Origin: Anaerolineaceae bacterium
Lineage (GTDB): Bacteria > Chloroflexota > Anaerolineae > Anaerolineales > Anaerolineaceae
Length of the DNA: 6,023 bases
Direction: 5' to 3'
Assembly: GCA_027348305.1 (NCBI GenBank)
Contig: DAIEPS010000120.1
Location: 1 to 6,023 of the forward strand
Shown: piece by piece, positions 1-4,997 of the stretch
How positions within the stretch are numbered: position 1 is the stretch's first letter
Layout of the letters: each line of letters begins with the position of its first letter
The notes under the pieces: generated by a model
Told to the model about the DNA's origin: nothing
Seen by the model: the letters and a program-made list of their open reading frames with translations, nothing else
The model's database searches: none
Program-made: the position numbers and the translations under genes

Positions 1-982
1 GGACGCCGCCCTTGTTATCGGCGGTGGCGCCTGGGATCAAAACATAGTCATAATCCAAACCATTTTCTTTGGCTGCTTTGAAGGTGGGGTCCATCCAGGG
101 GCCGGTGACAATGAAGGCCAGTTTGTCGCTCAAGAACAGGTCAGTGGTGGCCTGATCCTGGTCGCCATTCTCGGTGCCGTATGCTTTGGCAGCTTCGAGG
201 AATTTGACGGTCTGGATGTATTTTTCGGGGTTGATCATGGTCTTCTTGTTGGCGAAGTCGATGCCCCATTCTTCAGAGGTGGCAGCACCGCTATAAATAT
301 TGGTGAAATCCCACCAGTCATTATAGAAGGAGCCCATGCCAAGATAACCGGCTTCTTTGAGGGTTTTCATCTGAGCCAGCCATTCGTCCCAGGTATTGAT
401 GGGGGTGGCGGGGTCGATTCCAGCGGCTTTCAAAACGGTCAGGTTACGATAAAGGAAGGTCGCATATCCGGTGAAAGGCATGGCGTACATGGTTTTATCA
501 GCGGGGGTGACTTCCTTGATCATGTCAGCGTTGAACTGTGAGCGGAAATCTTCCGGCATGGCCATCCAGCGATCATAAACATTAGCCATGGCGTTGATGC
601 CGGTGAAAAGTGCACCCTGGCTGGTGGTTCCCATGTAGATATCAGGGATGGTGCCACTTGCGGCGCTGGTCACGATACCAGTGTTCAATTCATCTCCACC
701 TTTGCCGGTCATGTTGATGGTGACACCGGGATGGGCAGCTTCGAATTCAGCGATGAAGGTTTTCATCAGGTCGCCGCCGGCATCGGTGGCGTAATCAGAG
801 AACGTCCAGAATTCAAGGGTTACAGGCTTGACTTCGGTGGCTGCTGCAGCTTCAGTTGCAGCGGCGGTGGCGGCAGCCTCGGTGGCAACTGCTTCAGTGG
901 GCAGTGCTTTTGGAGCGCAGGCTGAGAGCAATAGCGCGCCCAGAATAATAATGCTGATCAATACTTGAATACTTTTCTTCAT
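1..982 (-). CDS. ABC transporter sugar-binding lipoprotein (family 1 extracellular solute-binding protein), 3' end cut
   Basis: The protein captures a solute, probably a sugar or oligosaccharide, outside the membrane and delivers it to an ABC permease. The reading frame is open from the ATG at 982 down to the window edge (327 residues). It starts MKKSIQVL and has a hydrophobic stretch (residues 7-20) and a lipobox LLSAC, so Cys22 should be lipid-anchored. Residues 26-50 form a low-complexity linker of Thr-Glu-Ala units. The mature domain begins near residue 54 with VTLEFWTFSD, typical of family 1 (MalE/UgpB-like) binding proteins. The pattern ..DKLAFIVTGPWM.. (about 286-297) is the conserved 'G-PW' region. 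Family members usually run to 410-450 residues, so roughly 100 are missing. A good ribosome site, GAGGAG at 993-988, lies five bases before the ATG. It is divergent from the gene at 1301. Permease genes would be expected beyond the left edge. The ligand cannot be told from sequence. Confidence 0.93.
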   Translation of the reverse strand, partial: MKKSIQVLISIIILGALLLSACAPKALPTEAVATEAAATAAATEAAAATEVKPVTLEFWTFSDYATDAGGDLMKTFIAEFEAAHPGVTINMTGKGGDELNTGIVTSAASGTIPDIYMGTTSQGALFTGINAMANVYDRWMAMPEDFRSQFNADMIKEVTPADKTMYAMPFTGYATFLYRNLTVLKAAGIDPATPINTWDEWLAQMKTLKEAGYLGMGSFYNDWWDFTNIYSGAATSEEWGIDFANKKTMINPEKYIQTVKFLEAAKAYGTENGDQDQATTDLFLSDKLAFIVTGPWMDPTFKAAKENGLDYDYVLIPGATADNKGGV

Positions 983-1040
983 TTTCTCTCCTCAATTTAT
1001 CGCTTGCTTAGAATGAATTGCCGGAAATGTAAGTAGCATA

Positions 1041-1068
1041 ATCTTAATCGACTTATTCACACCTCCAA
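1041..1068 (-). promoter_or_regulatory. Weak candidate promoter for the binding-protein gene
   Basis: Read on the minus strand, TTGGAG (1068-1063) and TAAGAT (1046-1041) are 16 bases apart and sit about 60 bases before the start codon. The match to consensus is only 3/6 and 4/6, so other A+T-rich boxes in the same region are equally possible. Confidence 0.2.
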
Positions 1069-1211
1069 TTAAAAGAAGTTAATAGAATCAAGTTTTCACA
1101 GTTTTTAGGGTGAAGAAATTTCGCAACTACAGAGTATTACAAAACGGAGGCCTTCTTACGCCAAATTGTTGCCAAGGAAATGCCTTTTTATGCCATCCAA
1201 TCTCAAATCTC

Positions 1212-1251
1212 TTGACGGGCATTCAACACACTCAAAATAAAATGATATATT
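1212..1251 (+). promoter_or_regulatory. Candidate promoter for the HTH/receiver gene
   Basis: TTGACG at 1212-1217 matches the -35 consensus in five of six positions. The best -10 boxes are TAAAAT (1238-1243), which leaves a long 20-base spacer, and the A+T stretch up to 1251. The -35 box is good but the spacing is not, so the exact -10 is uncertain. Confidence 0.35.
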
Positions 1252-1289
1252 TGAGGAAGAAACATGCAGAGGCAATGAATCCGCTTATT

Positions 1290-1295
1290 GGAAGG
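1290..1295 (+). promoter_or_regulatory. Ribosome binding site that favours ATG 1301
   Basis: GGAAGG ends five bases before the ATG at 1301. The upstream in-frame GTG at 1295 overlaps this site and has no ribosome site of its own at a suitable distance. This favours starting the protein at 1301 (MDRTEF) instead of two residues earlier. Confidence 0.65.
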
Positions 1296-1300
1296 TGTGT

Positions 1301-2524
1301 ATGGATAGGACCGAATTTCAAAATGATGTGAAAGACATCCTTAACCACTTGTCAGACCCCGCCTATCTCGAAAACCACAATTTTATTAACCTTTTCTATA
1401 CCGGAGAGGAAGCACCGATCTCCGTCAGGATGCATTCACTTCGTGAAACCATTCAAAAAAGCATCAACTTTCTACAGCCGCCTGAGGGAACTCCCTCGAA
1501 TGCGACCGAATGGCGCTGCTACAAAATTCTCACCTTTCGCTATTTCCAACTCAAAGAATGGCATGTGATCGAAGAAGAACTGGGGCTTAGTCAACGACAG
1601 GTGCAGCGCGATCTCAAAAAAGGTCTGGACGCCCTGATCTCGATCTTGTGGGACCATCACTCCTCGCAAACCCAGTCGGCTGACCAAACAGAACCTGAAT
1701 CCGGTAAGGAAGTAGAGACCTACGACCAGGAACTGATCAAGGAAGAACTCAAGAACTGGGAAATTTCTTATGACCTGATCAACCTCTCACAGATCCTCGA
1801 ACAGGCGCTTCAACTGTGCAAATCGCTTCTGAATACCGAATTCCACGAACACCTGGACATGAAAGATGTGGATGCCACACTGAATGTGATGGTGGACCAG
1901 GTGCTCACCAAACAGGGGCTTTATAAAATATTCTCCATGATCGGTGGCAGCACCGAAACCCTAAATGTCCAGATCAAGACACGTAAACTGAACGACTTCT
2001 TCTACGAACTGGCCTTCACCTTCAACACCGCCAACATCCACACTTCGGACCATTGGAGCATTGCCCAGCTCTTTTTCACCATCCAGGGTCTGCGCCACCA
2101 TTTCACTGAAAAAGACGGACTGACCGAAATCTCGGTGATCCTGCCGGTCAAGAAACAGATCAGTTGTCTGGTGATCGACGACGTCGAATCCGTGCGCCGC
2201 TTGATCGAAAGGATGCTCGGCTCCTACGGCATCCAGGTGTTTGGCGCGGACAACTACACCAACGCTCTGAACCTGATCCAGCTCGTTAAGCCCGATTTCA
2301 TCCTGCTTGATATCTTAATGCCCAAGATGGACGGCTGGCAGATGATCAAGAATCTGAAATCCAATCCGCAAACCGCGGAGATCCCCGTCATCATCTGTTC
2401 GGTGCTGTTTGAACCGGAACTCTCCCAGGCAGTCAAAGCTGCGGCGTACATCCGCAAGCCGATCAATCGCCTCGAACTGATCAAAACACTTCAAGAGCTG
2501 AATCTCATTAAGACTGTAGAGTAA
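1301..2524 (+). CDS. Signalling protein: N-terminal HTH, degenerate kinase-like middle, C-terminal receiver (response regulator) domain
   Basis: This is a 407-residue cytoplasmic protein with no signal or membrane segment. Residues ~65-111 resemble a sigma-70 region 4/LuxR-type helix-turn-helix: 'IEEELGLSQRQVQRDLKKGL' is a clear HTH with a basic recognition helix. A charged Gln/Glu-rich linker follows (about 120-145). Residues ~150-283 follow the rhythm of a histidine-kinase core and end in 'ISVILPV', as ATPase domains do. They lack a phosphoacceptor H-box, the N-box Asn and the glycine-rich loops, so catalysis is unlikely. Residues ~287-407 are a complete receiver domain: acidic pair Asp293-Asp294, phosphoacceptor Asp337 in LLDILMPKMDGW, switch Ser367, and Lys386 before Pro. 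It probably changes DNA binding or partner contacts when Asp337 is phosphorylated. Its partner kinase is unknown; the kinase at 4998 is near but separate. The HTH and receiver calls are firm, the middle assignment is inference. Confidence 0.9.
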   Translation: MDRTEFQNDVKDILNHLSDPAYLENHNFINLFYTGEEAPISVRMHSLRETIQKSINFLQPPEGTPSNATEWRCYKILTFRYFQLKEWHVIEEELGLSQRQVQRDLKKGLDALISILWDHHSSQTQSADQTEPESGKEVETYDQELIKEELKNWEISYDLINLSQILEQALQLCKSLLNTEFHEHLDMKDVDATLNVMVDQVLTKQGLYKIFSMIGGSTETLNVQIKTRKLNDFFYELAFTFNTANIHTSDHWSIAQLFFTIQGLRHHFTEKDGLTEISVILPVKKQISCLVIDDVESVRRLIERMLGSYGIQVFGADNYTNALNLIQLVKPDFILLDILMPKMDGWQMIKNLKSNPQTAEIPVIICSVLFEPELSQAVKAAAYIRKPINRLELIKTLQELNLIKTVE

Positions 2525-2543
2525 TCTCTCAATCGAAAGAGAT
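2524..2543 (+). terminator. Weak hairpin just after the HTH/receiver gene
   Basis: ATCTCT (2524-2529) and AGAGAT (2538-2543) form a six-pair stem with an eight-base loop starting at the stop codon. No real T-tract follows (only CATATCTTTG), so this is a poor intrinsic terminator and may be chance. Confidence 0.2.
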
Positions 2544-2585
2544 CATATCTTTGAATCAAGTTTAGAACCAAAGGCTGAAAATTTT

Positions 2586-2664
2586 GCCTCACCCCACCCA
2601 CTCAAAAAGCGTGTGGGGGCTTACCCCTCTCCATCCGCGGGATGGAGAGGGGCAGGGGAGAGGC
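2586..2664 (+). repeat. Three-armed palindromic repeat, copy 1 (79 bp)
   Basis: The outer arms GCCTCACCCC (2586-2595) and GGGGAGAGGC (2655-2664) pair across ten positions with a single A-A mismatch in the middle. Inside are two hairpins. The first is small: CCCAC 2597-2601 with GTGGG 2613-2617. The second is strong, with 13 pairs: 2624-2636 with 2640-2652, loop GCG. The result is a three-way junction. It is extremely C-rich on one side and G-rich on the other, unlike its surroundings, and has no coding capacity. A related copy lies at 4793-4873. It resembles the REP/MITE-like 'CCCCTCTCC...GGAGAGGGG' elements scattered through many bacterial genomes. Confidence 0.85.
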
Positions 2665-2740
2665 CCGAGTTGAAATGTTGAATTTTTTCTTATGACCGAA
2701 AAGAATTATTCATTACCAACAGTATGTTGTTAGGGCCTTG

Positions 2741-2783
2741 CATTGGCAATGATTTGGCAGACGAAAGGCAAATCTTCCTTTCG
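2741..2783 (+). promoter_or_regulatory. Two small palindromes upstream of the SIS/ROK operon, possible operator sites
   Basis: CATTGGCAATG (2741-2751) is a perfect inverted repeat around a central G. CGAAAGG (2762-2768) and CCTTTCG (2777-2783) form a second one with an eight-base spacer. TTGGCA also occurs twice, 11 bases apart (2743-2748 and 2754-2759), one helical turn. They sit 45-90 bases before the start codon, where a repressor or activator would bind. No regulator family can be named. Confidence 0.35.
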
Positions 2784-2815
2784 ATAATCGTTTATAGTGG
2801 TGATTGACTCTAAAC

Positions 2816-2821
2816 GAAGGA
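2816..2821 (+). promoter_or_regulatory. Ribosome binding site that decides the SIS gene start
   Basis: GAAGGA lies six bases before the ATG at 2828. The in-frame ATG at 2822 directly abuts this site, and the TTG at 2804 is upstream of it with no site of its own. ATG 2828 (MDLEKLSKK) is therefore the likely start. Confidence 0.75.
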
Positions 2822-2827
2822 ATGATC

Positions 2828-3970
2828 ATGGACCTCGAAAAACTGAGCAAGAAATTTCCCTCCGGCATTATCCGAAAGCAGCATCCCTTTTATTTGGCGG
2901 ATGCCATCGCCGACATCCCGGCATGTCTGACCGCCTGTATGGCGCCTGAATTCGTGACCCACATCAAAGGTGCAGTAGCCGGTTTCAGACCCTTCAGGAT
3001 CTTCACCATTGGCTGCGGAACTTCCTTCAATGCCTGCCAGGCTTCAGCTTATGTACTGCAAGCGCTTCTGAACATCCCTGTCACTGCCATGGATGCCTAC
3101 GATTTCGAACTCGACACCCCGCCCGGCATTGACGACAAAACCATGGTCATCGGCATTAGCGAATCAGGCCAATCCATCACCACCTGTCTCTCACTCGAAA
3201 AATCCAAAGAACTCGGCGCTTTTACGGTGGGTATTTCAGCCAACCCTGAATCGCGGCTGGCGAAGTCCGCCCGACTCGCGTTGACCGACCCCTTCCTGCA
3301 CGAAATTCCGCTTGGCAAGACGCGCACCTACTTCAGCACGGCATTGTTCGCCATGCTGGCAGGCGTGCTGACCCAGGAGGATTCCATCAGTGCTCCGTTC
3401 CTGGCTCAAATGGCAAAAGTCATTGAGTCCATCCGCGAATCTTCACCAACCTGGGCTCAAACCGCAAAGCAGATCACCGAAAAACTGCCCGTGTCTCAAA
3501 CACGATACATGATTACCGGCTTTGGTGCGCAAAAAGCCAACGCGGACGAGATCCGCTTGAAGGTGATGGAAGTATTGGGCGAAAGCGCCACCAGTTTCGG
3601 CCTCGAGGAATTCACCCACGGACCGAGCGCTTGCTTCAAAAGCGACCTGACGGTCATCCTGCTGCAAACGGATGAACGAACGCTTGAGAAGGCCGTGCGT
3701 ATTTCAAAAGGCATCGTTTTCTCAAACGTGAATTTGATCGTCATCACTGACCACCCTGAAGCAGATTGGGCCAATAAGGCGCACAAAATGACGCTCCCCA
3801 GGCTTGAAAACGCCAGGCTTTATGGCCAATTCCCTGCCGCGGTGGCTGCACAATATCTCTTTTACTCGCTCGCCCTGCACAAGGGATTAAACCCCGATGT
3901 CAACCTTGAAGACCGGCACCCCGAATTGGGCGATATTTACGCTTTCTTCTTTCCACCAGGAACACACTAA
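2828..3970 (+). CDS. Double-SIS-domain sugar-phosphate isomerase/deglycase-like protein
   Basis: This 380-residue cytoplasmic protein matches the isomerase half of GlmS (about 370 residues) and lacks the glutaminase domain, as in AgaS/FrlB-type SIS enzymes. The first SIS domain (~50-185) has the phosphosugar loops GCGTS (62-66) and SESGQS (111-116), and KTRTY at 164-168. The second (~220-350) has GFGAQKANADEIRLKVME (231-248) and EEFTHGP (260-266). Aligned from memory with E. coli GlmS, Glu248 and His264 match its catalytic Glu488 and His504 with identical spacing. The C-terminal Lys603 of GlmS falls in the segment NPDVNLEDRHPE (355-366), which has no Lys. It probably isomerises, deaminates or deglycosylates a phosphorylated sugar or amino-sugar derivative, but the substrate is unknown. 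The ROK kinase gene starts 17 bases after its stop, so the two are almost certainly co-transcribed and the kinase may supply its substrate. Confidence 0.92.
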   Translation: MDLEKLSKKFPSGIIRKQHPFYLADAIADIPACLTACMAPEFVTHIKGAVAGFRPFRIFTIGCGTSFNACQASAYVLQALLNIPVTAMDAYDFELDTPPGIDDKTMVIGISESGQSITTCLSLEKSKELGAFTVGISANPESRLAKSARLALTDPFLHEIPLGKTRTYFSTALFAMLAGVLTQEDSISAPFLAQMAKVIESIRESSPTWAQTAKQITEKLPVSQTRYMITGFGAQKANADEIRLKVMEVLGESATSFGLEEFTHGPSACFKSDLTVILLQTDERTLEKAVRISKGIVFSNVNLIVITDHPEADWANKAHKMTLPRLENARLYGQFPAAVAAQYLFYSLALHKGLNPDVNLEDRHPELGDIYAFFFPPGTH

Positions 3971-3987
3971 ACTTTCGAGGGTTAAGC

Positions 3988-4743
3988 ATGAATTACTTCG
4001 GCATCGACATTGGCTGCACCGCCATCAAATTTGGTGAGGTGGAATTTGGACGCGAGATCAAGACCATTGATTTCGATATGGCGTTGATCCCCCAAACGCA
4101 GCGCACTGAAAAATACACCGAGGCGCTGGTCGATCTGATCTCGTCCGCGGAGAAATACAAGGGCGTCGGCATCGGCTTCCCCAGTGTGGTGTGGGAACAC
4201 GGCATCATGAACCTCGACATTGCGTTTAACGACATCTGGCAGAAAGTGGATGGCATCCTTCGTAAGAAGAACGTGCCGCATTTCGCCCTCAACGACGCGG
4301 ATGCCGCCGGTTTTGCCGAACTCTACAACCCGGGCGCCGCGGAATACCGCAAGGGGGTCACCATTGTGCTCACCCTCGGCACCGGCATCGGCTCCGGCTT
4401 GTTCCTGGATGGCAAACTGCTGCCGAACACCGAATTCGGTATGATCGAGATCAAGGGCATGATGGCCGAACACTACGCCGCTGCCTCTGTTTTGCGCAAA
4501 GACAATTTAACCCTGCAAGAATGGGCTGCCCGCCTGCAGGAAGTCATCACCCAGATCGAGATCATCCTTTCCCCGGACCACATCCTGCTGGGCGGGGGGA
4601 TCAGCTCCGATTTTGAAGATTACAAGCCTTATTTGACCACCAAATACGCCAAACTGGCGCCTGCTTTTTACCGCAACCAGGCTGGCGTGATCGGCGCTGC
4701 CATGTACGCGGCTTACCGCGCGGATGATTATGTTTTACTTTGA
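3988..4743 (+). CDS. ROK-family sugar kinase, polyphosphate-glucokinase (PpgK)-like, with atypical active-site residues
   Basis: This 251-residue cytoplasmic protein has the length and motif order of PpgK, which phosphorylates glucose using polyphosphate or ATP. Phosphate loop DIGCTAIK is at 7-14, NDADAAG at 102-108 with catalytic Asp103, LGTGIGSGLF at 130-139, NTEFGMIE at 147-154, GGGIS at 202-206 and AGVIGAAM at 232-239. Two departures stand out. The His of the family's E-x-G-H sugar-binding motif is Met152. The second Gly of the DxGG phosphate loop is Cys10. The ROK zinc-binding Cys cluster is absent, as is normal for PpgK. ATG 3988 is supported by GAGGG (3977-3981) six bases upstream. It is the second gene of an operon with the SIS protein and is followed by a likely terminator. 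It is probably a kinase for a sugar related to, but not necessarily, glucose; loss of activity is also possible. The phosphoryl donor cannot be judged from sequence. Confidence 0.9.
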   Translation: MNYFGIDIGCTAIKFGEVEFGREIKTIDFDMALIPQTQRTEKYTEALVDLISSAEKYKGVGIGFPSVVWEHGIMNLDIAFNDIWQKVDGILRKKNVPHFALNDADAAGFAELYNPGAAEYRKGVTIVLTLGTGIGSGLFLDGKLLPNTEFGMIEIKGMMAEHYAAASVLRKDNLTLQEWAARLQEVITQIEIILSPDHILLGGGISSDFEDYKPYLTTKYAKLAPAFYRNQAGVIGAAMYAAYRADDYVLL

Positions 4744-4755
4744 TAAAAAGTGTTG

Positions 4756-4787
4756 TCCCGCAAATAGCAGGGAAATATCTTTTTTTT
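4756..4787 (+). terminator. Probable intrinsic terminator of the SIS/ROK operon
   Basis: Twelve bases after the ROK stop codon, TCCCGC (4756-4761) pairs with GCAGGGA (4767-4773). This gives six pairs with one bulged A and an AAATA loop. A short gap follows, then eight T residues at 4780-4787. The stem is modest and the T-tract starts slightly late, but position and T-run fit a rho-independent terminator. Confidence 0.55.
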
Positions 4788-4792
4788 ACTAC

Positions 4793-4873
4793 CCCTCACC
4801 CCCGTCCCCTCTCCCAAGCTTGGGAGAGGGGTGACCGCCCAAACGTTTTTTGTTTGGGTGGTCGGGGAGAGGG
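4793..4873 (-). repeat. Three-armed palindromic repeat, copy 2 (81 bp), inner part inverted relative to copy 1
   Basis: The outer arms (4793-4803 and 4864-4873) pair over nine positions with one bulged C and an A-A mismatch at the same place as in copy 1. The first inner hairpin is a perfect 26-base palindrome (4806-4831) with an 11-pair stem and loop AGCT. The second pairs 4833-4844 with 4852-4863 (12 pairs, one G-T) around loop GTTTTTT. Read on the minus strand, the two inner hairpins match copy 1 in order and sequence: 13 of 16 bases around CAAAAA-CGT-TGGG, then 12 of 15 into CCCCTCTCC. The element follows the operon terminator and is non-coding. Confidence 0.85.
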
Positions 4874-4982
4874 TTCGAAAAAAGAATACATAGTCTTTAA
4901 TCAACAATAACAAAAGATGCCCGCAATTTTATACAAGAAGGATTCATTAGTAATTTCTTACATTTGATTGGTTTGAAAAAGT

Positions 4983-4988
4983 TATAAT
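4983..4988 (+). promoter_or_regulatory. Perfect -10 box just before the histidine kinase gene
   Basis: TATAAT matches the consensus exactly and ends nine bases before the GTG at 4998. No -35 box is well spaced: TTGATT (4964-4969) is 13 bases away and TTACAT (4958-4963) is 19 away. If it is used, transcription would begin at about 4994-4996 and the message would be nearly leaderless. Confidence 0.5.
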
Positions 4989-4997
4989 AAAAACCTG

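Larger units (their letters stand above)
983..1300. other. Divergent intergenic region between the binding-protein gene and the HTH/receiver gene
   Basis: This stretch of about 320 bases is A+T-rich compared with the flanking genes and carries no convincing gene. It must contain promoters for both divergent genes; the candidates are listed separately. An open frame at 1110-1331 crosses it but looks unlike a protein. I saw no strong palindrome or terminator here. Confidence 0.6.
2525..2827. other. Intergenic region holding a palindromic repeat and the SIS operon control region
   Basis: No gene is visible in these 303 bases. The left half holds the weak hairpin and the three-armed repeat (2586-2664), followed by a short T-run (2683-2688). 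The right half (2690-2827) is A+T-rich with two small palindromes and the ribosome site of the SIS gene. I found no well-spaced -35/-10 pair, although TATAGT at 2793-2798 could be a -10 box. Confidence 0.55.

Noticed and set aside
731..925. Plus-strand 64-residue Gly/Ser/Cys-rich open frame
   Set aside because: It is the shadow of the Ala/Thr/Glu linker of the binding-protein lipoprotein on the opposite strand.
1110..1331. Plus-strand 73-residue open frame in the divergent intergenic region
   Set aside because: It starts at a GTG without a good ribosome site, has no recognisable composition or domain, and overlaps the better-supported start at 1301 in another frame.
2624..2688. Strong hairpin of repeat copy 1 plus the T-run at 2683-2688 as an intrinsic terminator
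   Set aside because: The T-run starts more than 30 bases after the hairpin, too far for intrinsic termination; the hairpin is better explained as part of the repeat.
3982..4473. Minus-strand 163-residue open frame
   Set aside because: It lies opposite the ROK kinase gene, whose motifs are unmistakable; long antisense frames are common in G+C-rich coding DNA.
2586..4873. The two repeats as ends of a classical insertion sequence or transposon
   Set aside because: There is no transposase between them and I see no matching target-site duplication. The units are self-palindromic instead of being simple terminal inverted repeats.
4728..4913. Minus-strand 61-residue open frame containing PLPSLGEGTGVRG
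   Set aside because: It is the translation of the palindromic repeat at 4793-4873. This peptide string commonly appears as a spurious product of such C-rich repeats, and the frame has no ribosome site.
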